Shown here: positions 32,901 through 43,900 of the stretch, piece after piece
Layout: every line of letters begins with the position of its first letter
How positions within the stretch are numbered: position 1 is the first letter of the stretch
Assembly: GCA_008704415.1 (NCBI GenBank)
Contig: VXIS01000224.1
Span: 1-64,000 of the forward strand
Origin: Sphaerosporella brunnea
Lineage: Eukaryota > Ascomycota > Pezizomycetes > Pezizales > Pyronemataceae
Direction of reading: 5' to 3'
Length of the DNA stretch: 64,000 nt
Notes under the pieces: model-generated
The model's database searches: none
What the model was told of the DNA's origin: nothing
The model's input: only the letters and a program-made list of their open reading frames with translations
Program-made: the position numbers and the translations under genes

Positions 32901-33259
32901 TCCAGATAGCCCTTCGCGAACCAAGCAAAACCACCGACGAGCACCGCAAACACGAGCGCACCCCAAACGGTCTGCAATCCCCTAGATATCAGAGGCCGCA
33001 GGACCCAGAGTAGCGAAAGCGTTAGGAGGGTGGTAACGACGCCAGCCGCAAAGGACATGGCGTTCGTTTTGAACGACGGGATGTAGATGATACCCCCGCC
33101 GGACGGTTTTTGCTGTACGATGTAGACGTCGAAATGCGGCGATGATGATGTCGATGATGATGACGGTGATGATGGTGAGGCTCGTGACTTTGAATTGAGC
33201 GGTGGCAGTCGAATGTTTTCTTGTGTGGTGTTGTGAGGCGAGTGAGGCGGGTTTGACAT
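29903..33259 (-). CDS. Large membrane-anchored coiled-coil protein
   Basis: Single exon on the minus strand, 1118 aa from the first ATG at 33259 (MSNPPHSPHN); the frame extends upstream only with a TTG. After a Ser-rich start, two hydrophobic helices at about 70-92 and 98-116 anchor it. A Pro-rich disordered region (about 200-480) follows, then about 400 residues almost wholly of Glu, Arg, Lys, Gln and Ala with heptad spacing, a very long charged helix or coiled coil. Next is another Pro-rich stretch with PPPPPPRRQ. The last 200 residues are a globular domain with YLFTNAS, GLVLRISTEGLFIDDD and EEAWKIANAVQRLRKGS, conserved in look and possibly PH-like. I do not know its role; membrane anchor plus rod plus globular end suggests a tether or scaffold. 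Confidence 0.8.
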   Translation of the reverse strand: MSNPPHSPHNTTQENIRLPPLNSKSRASPSSPSSSSTSSSPHFDVYIVQQKPSGGGIIYIPSFKTNAMSFAAGVVTTLLTLSLLWVLRPLISRGLQTVWGALVFAVLVGGFAWFAKGYLDSLPETERKDHKGERASGSISRRLGCESYKRSSASASSSQEKQREKQEREEQQRAYERKERERQEDRLQREIEEPEERGETAKRSSWDAPSWDSPVWVKSSAKSPTLRKEKVYSAAPPPPYQPPSPPPPASPPPAIRPKRAPDVVPGPLVTTPTLSKARPAFVPAAIAKPAQQLPPPKTASTTKARASTPQPVPPQKPTVAPLPSPIKPQSSTSIPLPQPPSESPVPVNASSPTMPRLAPAPLIAEPLKAGPKPADSVAPPPRPAPPPSPPPDGGGTSPDTNVSSDAPFMFDRPKFAYSFVKENTKESISTKEGTASGPIPSQSSTSSVPTTKPSQSPASGTGSDGKREKDPAQAKAERLERERRARERLRAEREKRERAEREAKENAEKSRAERSVKELRERERIEMEALERLRREREERERNERLRKEAAERRKLAEMQEKAEKERKQREVAERVKAEKERLARQRQLEKERKQKEREEQMRKAKEQEEKRLATEKEQERRNEEERRRNEEERRRKAEAEEAQQKEEQRKKDEAARIEKERLDRTRKEREQAIREKMARQNQERAETERKEREKKERVEREARERIRMEQEENERFRQELLNDIMASEEQSERQKREKEQKERQEREQREKAERERLERQKAAEERIRIQRERVAEKQRVEEAKRREEWLRQKERERMAAADIPPPPPPHQIPVDPPPEYHPSEPPRSQSTAPRQAPSHRKQHSDASSSAFKTPPPSVSGRTRPLSEASAGLPPSQATSKTSSPRYSSEPLRRSDATPPPPPPRRQRTSQQYSTSDPNKIVLKAVYLFTNASQNRPIASLVPGVSPGVTDGLVLRISTEGLFIDDDVTTLSHREWDIKAWTIRLIEVFCPRYTPPPRSQSIKKDNPMRKMFGSSGDKAQVKSEEEMDLIIESLARVCSTTCSASTSDSIRHSRQHMIRANVRDAEGRRFVFVCDEEEAWKIANAVQRLRKGSQARQLAVEGMGTAEASLIMTNLRTL

Positions 33260-34753
33260 TTGCGAATCGCAAGGGAAGCAGTGAGAGATGAGGTGTCTAG
33301 GATCGAGTGATGAAGACAGCAATGCAAGTAAGGGGGAGATTTCTTTTGTGTATCCCGTCGGGTGTTCCGTTGGATGGAGTGCTTCTGAGTGGGGTTGTGG
33401 TGTTGTGTATATTGCGTGTCCTGATTTCAGTCGAGCAGAAATCAAAACAGATATCGATCCTAGAGAAAGACTTTCTCTTTCTTTCCTCGTGCCGCTGCTG
33501 CTTTTTCTGCTTCTTCTGCACTTCCCCCGACTACTACTGCTACTACTGCCTCAAGTCCGTCGCCGGCCTCCTCCCAGAACCCGAACCCGAACCCGCCGTA
33601 CCCTCCCCACTCCCGATCCGATGTCCCACCCGATGATCGTAACGTTCCTGCTTGGTCGACGCGTATCCACCTGATCTCGTGATTTCGTCGTGCCGTGGCA
33701 TGAAACGGCCGGTCGTGTATTACCTTTGTGCGATCGGTGGCGGTGGTGGTGGTGGTGGTGGAGACTGCCTAGCGAACCGTCCTTTCGTCGGGGGTTGACG
33801 CGTGCGCGCGCAGTGCAGACACACGGACGGGGTCCGAAACGGCGAGAGTGGAGTTGACTTTGAGTGAGGACGTTTGTGTGGCCGAAGCGTTGTTGTATTA
33901 ATATATATAGAAATATATTTTTTAAATTTTTTAATTTTTTTTTTCTCTGGGTCTGGCTGAGACTGCTGTGGGGTTTGTTGTACTGCGAATCTCCTCAAGC
34001 TCCTTCGCCTCAAGAACGGATCAGCCGCGAGATGGGAATGGCCCACCGACTGCAACGAGGGATGATGGTGGAGGTCGTCGTCGTCTTGACGCTGCCGGAC
34101 GGTACGCAGGGGCAGTGCAGGCGAGAGCCAGCGAGCGAGCGAGCGGCAGGCAGGCAGGCAGTGATGGAGTGAGGTTGCGTAAAGTGTGAGCGGGCGGGCG
34201 GTGAAGAACAGCAGGGGGAGCCGGTGGAATTCGACCGACTGAGACTGACCAGGTTGTTTATGAGCTTCGCGGGGCTTGTTTACATCCTTCTCTAGTTTCA
34301 ATGTGTTTTTTTTTTGTTTTTTGTTTTTTTTTTGTTTTTTTTTGTTTTCTGTTCTTTTTTTTCTTTTTTCTTTTCCCGCCCCACAAACGACAGGCTGAGG
34401 AATTTCCTGGTTCTGTTTTTCTCCTGATGGCGCCACCCCGCAAACTGCCGCACGCAAACCAACAAACCTGGGAAGAGCGAAAGCCGCAGCGCGTAGTATG
34501 GCAGGCCGTGTTTCAGGTTTTTCAACAATTCCCCGCTAATCCAAACTGGTCTATTTTTGCCGCATCCGGCAGGGTGGGGGGTATTTAGCAAGCAACTGCG
34601 CACGGTCCTCTGCTCTCATCAGACCTGGAAAAATACAAAAAAAATTATGTACCAAAAACCAGGTCTTGAACGCACGTGCAAAAAGTCAGTGCGTTCGGAG
34701 TCTTTTTTCGTTCCCTGGATTTGTACCCCTATGCACAGGAGGATTTTAGTGGC

Positions 34754-34786
<33 letters not shown>

Positions 34787-36012
34787 GCTGCGTGGAAAGC
34801 AGGTGGCGGGGAAGGGGAGCGGTGACATCGGTCGGTTAGAAATTTCCTCGCAGCTAGCAGAGCGGGCGGGTGGGTGCGCTAGCGTTCCCACTCCCAACCC
34901 CAGCCTCCCGAGTTTTTGTTTCGTCTCTTCTTTTCAGGTGACATGGCCGATGGATGGTGAACCACAGTGGGCTTTCCGTCCGGTTCGAAACACCCACTTT
35001 GGTGGTGGTGGTGGTGGTGGTGGTGGTTTGCTTGTTTGTTTGGTTGGGAGTAGCTTACCGCCCACCATGGCCAGTTGCATCACCGTCTGCATAATCAACT
35101 TACCCAGGTATATATATACGGCGGCAAAGCGAGTTATTGGATATGCCAACTCCGCACGTAGGAATGTCAGCCTGTATTCTTCGGATCGAACAAATCAAGT
35201 TTTTATTTAGCCCGGCGTTGACACAACAGCGAATTCGAGGATCTCATAGGCCGCCAACAAAAACGCAAGCGGGAAGCCGCCCGCTCACGCCCTCAGGGTA
35301 TGAAAGTTGACAGGTGGCTTCCTTTCCTTTTCCGCGGCCGACCCATGGAACATCACCCGCCAGGATGAGTGATTGATTCGTTGGGTAATTTGAGATGGGA
35401 GCAACTGAAACGATGGGCCCACATATTCTCTCGGAAGAACCCAAGCCAAAGCCCGGTTAGGAAGTACCATTCGGAGTTTTTTTGACTGCCGAAAACGCAG
35501 AAGCCGATCCACAAAAACTGGTACCATGCTGTGCCTCTGGTACTATCTAGCTCCGGATGAATGTAGTAATTACATTGATAACCGCTTTCCCATCATGAGA
35601 CAGCGTAGAGTAGTATTCTCCCGTGGGGCTTTGCTATACCTCGTACGTGCTATGATAAGTTTCCTTGCGCGTCGGAGTTCACAGTTCACAGGCAGGGCAC
35701 ACGAAAGGATGAGATTGTCCCAAACCTCGTCGGCGACGTGGCTCGGAAGATTCGGAGGGCTTCCGATCGTGAAATCGGAGAAACAAGAGTTTCGCCGTTC
35801 CCAGTAGCTGTTGCTCGGGTACGAAGAATGGACGCGATTGTTGCATCACTGGATATCACTCTGTACTTAACGTGCACCGCATTACATACAAAGAGCCAAT
35901 TGTCTGCTCAATGAGCTCTACACGGATATATTAGTTTGCGGTCACAGCCCATTCATCTACTCTTGGATATGGGCTGGGGGGCATCTACATCATGTCCGAT
36001 GAGAGTGGGATG
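33260..36012. other. Low-complexity intergenic region
   Basis: This contains the promoter of the coiled-coil gene. It also has GGT repeats at about 33742-33760 and 35002-35026, T/G-rich homopolymer blocks at 34306-34372, and a CTG run at 34754-34784. Long frames crossing these runs are composition artefacts. No gene is supported. Confidence 0.5.
34754..34784. repeat. (CTG)n microsatellite
   Basis: About ten perfect CTG units, intergenic. Confidence 0.9.
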
Positions 36013-36232
36013 CAGTGTTCTCGTAGCCAGGCAAGCCGGCGGGCTGGCTGGTTTGGGCTGCAGCCAAAGCCCGGCAGACTGTTTATCAGAGGCCCGGACT
36101 TACATGAGTCCCTGCAACAGGAGATCATGCACGGGTACTTTCTATGGACACGCTTCACCGGAGAGCACTCGTTATTTCCAAGCCGGCCCGGCTTCCAGCC
36201 ATGGCTCGTTAGGCTGGCTATCGAGAACACTG
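36013..36232. mobile_element. 220-bp hAT-like MITE
   Basis: The ends CAGTGTTCTCGTAGCC and GGCTATCGAGAACACTG are nearly the same as those of the element at 13866, and the interior has the same GGGCTGG/AGCCCGGC motifs. The flanking octamers (GTGGGATG and GCGGGGGT) match at only four positions, so the duplication has decayed or the copy is rearranged. It is probably an older, shorter relative of the element at 13866. Confidence 0.8.
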
Positions 36233-37076
36233 GCGGGGGTGGTCCTCGCACAGTATATTCAGCTGAGTTTCCCAATCTCTTCGAGATTTATCACGGCCCA
36301 TCAGCAGCGTGCAGATAGCAAAAAGGCTGCATTCCCACAATGCTTGAACCCAGCTAGGCCCGCCACACCGAACACAAGCATTCACTCGTAATTCTCGTAT
36401 ATGTTCTACACGGCGGACCTTGTACATGCTCCACCGCAACGTGTGCAGCGGGGTACAGACAGTCAATATCTCACGCAGGGCCAACTAGCGCTGAAAAAAA
36501 AAAACCCCCAATTCAAACGCACAACAACTCGAAATTGAGCGACGTTCCGCTTGATTCTACTCACATCATGGCTTTTGCGTTCAACCATTAGTTCGAAGAG
36601 AGCAAGCATGCATCCACTGCTAGGTGTGGCGTATAGAGCTTTTACTGTCTTGAAAGTGCTTTCGGTGAGCGGAAACAGCGAGCTCCCGATCCGGCGAACA
36701 CCATCGTGGGTTGGAATCCTTGTATGTGGCCCTCAACAATGTCTCAAAGCCCACTGTATTCTTTTTCCCCAAAGCAAAATATACCGTTGTTATTCACTAC
36801 TTGGCTGGTACACGCTTTTGTATTTTGTGGGCTACTCAGGCTCGCACAATGAGATGGCGTGGAAGTCCGTGAGGTGCTTTGATATTCTTTACAATACTCA
36901 TCTGCTGATGCAAGATGCCTCCCGTGTCACTTCGCCGTGTTGACACACAATAGGTGAGCCTAATAAGTAAATGACTCTTAAGAGACTGAGAATAGGGAGC
37001 GCTTTCGGAAGTTAGAATTCAAGCAGAGTTCAATCGCAAGCGCGTGTAAAGAATATAACTTCGCGAGTTCTCGAAC
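36233..37076. other. Spacer
   Basis: A frame at 36551-36943 encodes a mixed sequence that I cannot assign, and it has no ATG context or intron support. Nothing else is seen. Confidence 0.4.
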
Positions 37077-37169
37077 AGCTCGGATGGTCTAGTGGTATGA
37101 TTCTCGCTTAGGGTCGCTCCCTAAGTTCAAATTGCGAGAGGTCCCCGGTTCAAATCCGGGTTCGAGCCT
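37077..37169 (+). tRNA. tRNA-Pro(AGG), with intron, altered acceptor base
   Basis: Body identical in plan to the copy at 11571: anticodon AGG, stem CTCGC/GCGAG and a 19-nt intron with small differences. The first base is A instead of G, leaving A1 opposite C72. A T-run starts about 25 bases downstream (37193). Functional status is uncertain. Confidence 0.85.
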
Positions 37170-38268
37170 GGTAGCCTCCTCTCTGAGGAATCCCTTTTTT
37201 TTTTGCCTTTGCTTGAACGACAATTCGCTCCCCGGATCCGCTTGACCGAATTTTGCGTCGTCCATAAGCTGATACAAAGAGGGAGGGACCTGTAGTCCTC
37301 AATCACCAGCCAGCGAGAGGTTTCTTGAGGTATGTATTTCCACAATTCCCCGCTACCCTTCAGATCTTTCGACCTCAGATCTTTCGACCTCAGATCTTTC
37401 GAGGGCAGCCTCACCATTGATGCGATTCCTACGGAATACACGCAACTCTGCAAGCTGGTCCTCAGCACTCTGCCACCATCCCGGGCGGAGTTCCCGGATC
37501 CATTTGCGAACGGATTACAGATCAAGCACTTGCCTGCAACCAAGGACGAAGCCACGGCCGACGGGTAGACTTCTTTTGTTGCGGTTGCCTCGTAGGGTCG
37601 GGATGGATAGTTTGGCCGGAGCTACTAATGAATAGCGCCTTTTACTGCTGTAACTGGCACTGTGAGGCCCTTATGGAATTATTTACCGCGTTCGACTGCC
37701 CGCCTGGAAATTGGCAGTCCTGCTTCCTCCCGAGTGTGCCAGCGTGCCTAGCGAACTTTTTTTTTTTGAGATGAAAAAATGATAAGCGCGATCAAAGAAC
37801 AAGGTTTTCCGTACTCGATGTTGTGGCAGCGTGGGAGGCAGGCTATTGCATGTGTAACATACCAGTACAAACAAGCTGGGCCCTATTCCAGCTGGGCCAG
37901 GCAAGCCAAAATATTCTGGCCATGCTGGGGGCTCATATATATCTGAGGGGGGCGGACGAACCAAAAACTGGGACCAGCCCTGGTCTCGCCGTCTTATTTA
38001 GAATACCAAGTCGTCAACGCCATTTCCAACGCCTGCAGTTGAGACTTATGGAGATCCACCTCTGTCCCAGCCATTCCACCAACGGCGTCGGTCTCGACGA
38101 CGATATGTATGTTTCTCGACAGTTTAAACGTGGGCTTTGGCTAGTAGGGAGGCTTGGGGTGTTTTTGGGCGAAACTCGGCAGTCATCTTCGAAGGCCACG
38201 GTCAATTTACTCACCTTCTCACTGGTCCGGGCCCACAGCTACAGACTTTCCCGCGGTCCACTGGCAAG
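37170..38268. other. Spacer with a 15-bp tandem repeat
   Basis: The unit CAGATCTTTCGACCT occurs twice in full and once in part at 37361-37402. Several frames of 60-160 codons have no recognisable content. No gene is supported. Confidence 0.45.
37361..37402. repeat. 15-bp tandem repeat, 2.8 copies
   Basis: Direct repeats of CAGATCTTTCGACCT, without mismatches. Confidence 0.9.
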
Positions 38269-38270
38269 TA

Positions 38271-38852
38271 AAGTCCCGACCCACACGATAGTGGACCCCA
38301 CACGATAGTGGATTGATAAGATAAGAGATAATCTACACGATCTACACCGCCAAACCTCAATTCCCCCGCCCCGGTCCCGTTGTATGAGATACAACTGGCG
38401 TTCAAGGCAAAGAAGAAGGTTGACAAACGTCAGTTAAAAAATGACGACGCAGGGAAGGCATTTGTGGTTGAACTCGGCTCAACAAGGCAAAAGAAAGTCG
38501 TGGTAAAAAGAGCAGCGTGAGCAGGCAGAGAAGGAGCGGAAACAGGCAGAGCAGCTTGCTTCCAAGAAGCGCGGGAAGAAAAAAAAAGACGCAGTTGGCC
38601 GCAAAAATTCAAGCGGGTTCGAAGCGCAAAAATGCGGAGTAACTACCTACATAATTATCATAGAGGGCGAAAATATATACGTGCAATTTTACAACTTCTC
38701 GTCATGGCAGGCCAGACTGGTGCACTCGTAAAATCTCATACAACGGGACCGGGGCGGGGGAATTGAGGTTTGGCGGTGTAGATCGTGTAGATTATCTCTT
38801 ATATTATCAATCCACTATCGTGTGGGGTCCACTATCGTGTGGGTCGGGTCTT
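38271..38852. mobile_element. 582-bp pogo/Fot-like element with 120-bp inverted repeats
   Basis: Arms 38271-38390 and 38733-38852 are near-perfect reverse complements. TA borders both ends (38269-38270 and 38853-38854). Each arm contains two head-to-tail copies of CCCACACGATAGTGGA. The 342-bp centre encodes, on the plus strand over about 38420-38640, pieces of a Lys/Arg/Glu/Gln-rich protein end (KQAEQLASKKR and LAAKIQAGSKRKNAE followed by a stop). This resembles the basic tails of Fot1/pogo transposases, but the frame is interrupted. It looks like an internal-deletion derivative. Confidence 0.82.
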
Positions 38853-38854
38853 TA

Positions 38855-39752
38855 TCATAGATACTGTACCACTAGTGGAGGTCTACCTTTGAAGTGTTGG
38901 AGGTGCCAAGCGTTGAAGCATGAGGCGGCAGAGCACGGCCCGCTGCCGTCGAAATAAGAAATGATCGAATGAGATCCCATGCGCCGCAATCCTCACCGTC
39001 CCTCAACGTTCCAACCCCTCCATCGTTACTCTCTGCACTAAATTCCCTCCATGCGTTCACAGTGAGCCCGTCGATCAGCGATTCCCCTCTCGTGCTCGAC
39101 AACGTCAGCAAGAACCCATCCTATCCTTCTTTGCAAAGGGATCAAAACTGCTGCGGCCTTTCTGTGCGCGTGGCACTCCAGAGTATGATCTGAGGACGCC
39201 CCGCTCTCCGACGTAGTTGGCAACGACCAGATTTTCCGCACAAGGCTTCAGGAGCATGCCTGTTCCCGCGCCGTGGGCGTCGAGTCGACGTCCCGCAGTG
39301 CATGTGGCCGCAGTGATATGTAGCGTCAAAACCGTGGTCCTAAACAGAGAGGAGGAAGGATAAATGAATCCCATTGCAAACTGAAACGAAGTCGATTTAC
39401 CTCGAAACAAGAGTCTGTGTCTAGTGAAAACTCCACTCCGTTCAGGTCTATTTGTGATGCCAAACGCTATGTAATTGCAGGGTGAGGAGCTTACAGAGGG
39501 GCGTGCGTACCTTCACTTTTGAGCTCAACTATCTTTTCAACGGCAACAGGATGTACCATGAAGTGGACTTTCCAAAGGGAAGGAATGTCCCAGGGTCGTC
39601 AGATAACCCCAAGTCCTCGAAAACTGTACTCTATACACAAGCCTCAAGCCTCGGGGAAGTTCGTATTCCTACGTTCCGCTACCTAGACTGCATCCAGGGA
39701 CAACAATACCAGCAAAACAAATGGAACCTCGTGGTGTGTGAGCAAAAAACAC
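38855..39752. other. Spacer
   Basis: Frames on both strands lack domains or splice support. No gene is recognised. Confidence 0.45.
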
Positions 39753-39845
39753 AGGCTCGAACCCGGACTTGAACCGGGGACCTCTCGCAATTTTGACTTA
39801 GGGAGTGACCCTAAGCGAGAATCATACCGCTAGACCATCCGAGCT
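39753..39845 (-). tRNA. tRNA-Pro(AGG), with intron, altered acceptor base
   Basis: Third copy, minus strand. Anticodon loop TTAGGG..T, a 19-nt intron, and T arm CCCCGGTTCAAGTCCGGGT. Position 1 is again A opposite C72, as in the copy at 37077. Downstream on its own strand there is a TTTTTT (39745-39750) suitable for Pol III termination. Confidence 0.85.
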
Positions 39846-40918
39846 TATTGGTAATTTGCATGAGTTAAGTTAGTATCAAAGACTTGGATCAAGAGCTTGG
39901 ATGACTGTGTGTTCATGATAACATCCATCGAGTCCGGCAGTGTTGTGGTAATACGGAGCACAAGTCTCTAAATTTGGACACACAAACGTAGGTGTACAGC
40001 TGCAAGCGGTGCAAGTGCACTGGCCAATCCGAGCCGTGGACTTTTTGCTGCGTGCCCGGGGCAGGCTATACACTGGGCTAAAGACGAGGACTCAACCTTG
40101 CTCCGAGTTACAAGTTCTCAGCACTGTGTGGATAGAGTTTGTTCGCTTTCCTCTTGGTATAACCTGTTCCCTGCGCTTTCAGTCATAGAACCTTTGCACT
40201 CACTTCTTATCTCCCCGCCCCTATTCATAGCCCTACAACCTTAGGCTCCGCTCTCAGCCCCGCTACCGCCCTCTACGCTACAGTAAGGAACATCCGAGCC
40301 CGCAAGTTTCAGGCGCCCGCCTGATCCGGCCGAGAGCGTAAGGCTCTACTCTACGTTTGTATGTACGAGTACATAGCCTGACGTGGCACGCAAGGCTCTC
40401 AGAGTTCCAGCAATCACAGTGCGCACGCATACGTGCTCAAAAAACAATTCCGAATTCGCTTCCGCCCAGCATTTTTATGGATACATCCAGCACCCCTTGT
40501 GCCCGCCAATAACCACCAACCCAGAAATCTAAAGCTATATGCGTCCAAGCAATCCAATCCAATCCCAAGAACTCCAAACTCCTGTGACGACATGACATGG
40601 CAACCAAATTACCAAATACCGCCGAATGCAAGATAAAATAAAACAATAAGATGAGAGTGTACATAGTAGATAGAGGAAAAAAACAAAAACAAAATGCTGG
40701 GACAAAAGAGTGCGATAATCGTTTTTTTGAGCGTGTATCGGGAGGGGGTATGTACAAGCGCTTGCGGCGACACTATTTTTCGTCGTGACTTTCGTGGAAG
40801 ACTGCCGTAATGGCGTAGATGTGCTGCCGAAGCTTCCTCTCCGCGGTGGTTAGTGATGAACGGGATCAACGCCACAATCGCTTCACACCATCGACTTCGC
40901 CTTAGTTTCGGCCATCAC
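39846..40918. other. Spacer and 3' flank of the Ca2+-ATPase gene
   Basis: No supported gene. The part next to 40918 is probably the 3' UTR of the minus-strand pump gene. Confidence 0.5.
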
Positions 40919-43900
40919 CTACACTGGCCACGAGTTGGCGGTGTTGTTTTCGGCAGACGCCTCGCCGATCGCCGTCTCCTCGGCCGCCTTCTTCTTGGCC
41001 GCCTTCTTCCAGGGGAGGGCACGGACCATGCTCTGGTACCCTTTGACGACGGCGTTGACGAAGGGTCCAAAAACCTTGGCCAGGCCCTGCCAGAGGCGGA
41101 GGACCTGCTCATCAGGGATACACCGGATGAGGACGGCCCAGGGCAGACAGAAGAGGGCGACGACGATGGAGACAGCCCACTGGGCACCGTTGAGCGGGGT
41201 GATGCTGAAAGCGGTCTTTCCGACAAAGATAATCATGATCTGGCCTCCGATCATGATGGCGTTGATTCCCATGAAGAAGTAATTCTTGGTGATGCCCTCG
41301 AAGATGTTGAAGTTGTTGTCGAGCCGGCGGTTGTTGAACTCGTTGAAGATCTGCATCCACACGAAGCAGTTGAAAACCACCGTGTCGAGCTCAAGCGGCG
41401 TCCAGGACGGGAAGATCTTTTGGCCGGCGAAGTGGAGGACAAAGGTGGGGATCAGCTGGAAAATCGCCTGGCCGATGATCATCTTCCACATGTTGACGGA
41501 GATAAGGGGGGCGGACTTGGGAGACGGCTTGCGGTTGAGGATCGCCGGCGTAGGGGCATCAGTGGCCAGAGCCAGAGCGGCGAAGGTGTCCATGATGAGG
41601 TTGACCCACAAGAGCTGGACGGCGGTAAGAACCGAGTCCATAGTCGGCGAAGAAACGGCAGAAACAAAGGTAAGCAGGACGGCAGTGATGTTGACGGTAA
41701 GCTGGAACTGCAAGAACTTCTGGACGGCGTCGTTGACCGCGCGTCCCCACATGATAGCCTTGATGATGGAGGCAAAGTTGTCGTCCATGAGGATGATGGA
41801 AGAGGCTTCCTTGGCGACCTCAGTACCTGCGATCCCCATCGAGAAACCGACGTCGGCAGTCTTCAGCGCAGGCCCATCGTTGGTTCCGTCACCAGTAACA
41901 GCCACCGTCTCTCCGAGCTCCTTGAGGCGGCTCACAAGAATGCGTTTGTCTTCGGGAGAAGAGCGAGCGAGAACCTGGAGCTTGGGAAGCACTGCATCCA
42001 TGTCTTCCTCGGAGAGCTGGCGGAACTTGGGACCTTCCATGACGACGCCTCCCTCAGTGAAGATACCGCACTCGGAGGCAATCGCCTGAGCAGTGACCAT
42101 GTTATCACCGGTGACCATTCTAACGACCACACCGGCGTCCTGGCACTGCTTCACGGCCTCCGTAACACCTGGGCGCAACGGGTCCTGAATTCCAACAACA
42201 CCAAGAAACACCATCTCATTGAAAATATCGTCGAAGTCGGCATGGCCAGAGTTTTCCTCGAGAGTCTTGGCTCCGATGGGGGGCCACTGGGTGTAGTCCT
42301 TGTACAGCATGCCGATCGTGCGCAAGGAGCGCTCAGCATAGAAATTGATTCTGTCCTCGAGTTCCTTATTGTCCGCCGAGGTAAGCTCGGTATCGACAAT
42401 CTCCTCCGAAGTGACATCTGCAACGCGACGAGTGGCCTTGCTCAAGAGAATCTCGGAAGCTCCCTTGACAAGCAATCTGTGAACACCGCTGGGTAGGCGA
42501 ATAACGGCGCCCATGCACTTACGAGCAGAGTCGAAGGGAATCATCTGCACAACCGAAACCGAAGAGCGCTCAGCCTTGAGGGAACCCATGCCGAGGAAGT
42601 CTCGGGCGAAAGCCAACATGGCTGTTTCAGTCTTTGATCCGATGAAGGTGGCAGCGCCGTCTTCTTCGCCCTCAAACGCAGTAGAGTTGATTGTGATACT
42701 CTTCATGAGAAGGTCCTTGACTGCCTTGGAGAAAGTAGAGACCACCTTTGCGGGGGGTTCAGCCTTTTCGGCGCCGGAAAAGAATTTGGCATCCTTGGAG
42801 ATTGTTCCGGCAACCACGGTCATCTTGTTCTGCGTCAACGTTCCAGTCTTGTCGGAGCAAACTGTCGTAGCGTTGCCCATGGTTTCGCAAGCCCGAAGCA
42901 CACGAACGAGGTTGTTCTCTTTGAGCATGCGAGTGGTAGCGAATGCCAAAGCCAGGGTGACCGCCAAAGGCAATCCTTCTGGAATAGCCACGACAATCAG
43001 GGTGATGGCAACGATGAGGATGTCCAAGAAAGCAGAACCCTTCTCCGCAGGAAGCCGGTTATCGCTGGCAAGATTTGCGCAAAACCGGAAGAAAAGGACC
43101 GAGAAGAGCAAAATTGCAGCTCCTCCACCAAGATATGCGATAGCGTCTGCCAGACCGCTGAGCTTGACTTGGAGAGGAGTCGGCTCGACTTCTTGGTGGA
43201 GGGAGACCATAAGTTTGCCGAAACTGGAGTTGACACCGGTAGAAGTGACGAGGTAGGTACCAACGCCCTCCAAAACCTTGGAACCGGAAACCAAGAATGG
43301 GTCAAGCTTCTCGGACGCACTGCCGTTCTCAAGGCGTCGGAATACTTCCTCGCCGGGGGTTTTCTTCATCTGATCCGATTCACCGGTGGCCGACGACTCG
43401 TCACACTTGACATTGTGGCCCTCGATAAAAACGCCGTCCGCGGGAATCATGTCGCCGGGTTCCAGGTGGAGAACATCACCGACAAGAATATCGTGAACGT
43501 TGATCTGGACGGATTTGCCAGAACGAATGGCCTTGACTTCGCGGTCCTCTTTCTGTAAAACGATTAGCGGTGCCAGCGTAACGCAACCATAAAGAATAAT
43601 ACCTTAGCATTCAGCTTCACGAATTGTCTTTCCTTCTGCCAATCGTTGATAGAGCCGACGAAGACCACAATAACGATAGCCACACAGATAGCAACTCCCT
43701 CGATCCAGTCAACCGGCGGGGGTGTACCCGGTGCGTGCTTTACACCAAGGCTTTCGTATAGACCAAGTGCCAAGGAGATGACAGCCGCAATCGTGAGCAA
43801 TATCAGGATCTTATCGTTGTACTGCTCCCACATAAGGCGGAAGATACTCTTCGCCTTCTTTGACGGTAGGCTGTTATCTCCATACACCCGCTTCCTGTCC

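Noticed and set aside
33720..34457. 245-codon minus-strand frame
   Set aside because: It is formed by T/G-rich homopolymer blocks (poly-Lys) and GGT repeats, with no recognisable protein features.
34557..35210. 217-codon plus-strand frame with an alanine run
   Set aside because: The Ala run is only the CTG microsatellite and the Gly run a GGT repeat; the flanks are not protein-like.
40853..42496. 547-codon plus-strand frame opposite the Ca2+-ATPase
   Set aside because: It is the antisense shadow of a highly conserved gene with GC-biased third positions. It has only acidic low-complexity content and no domain.
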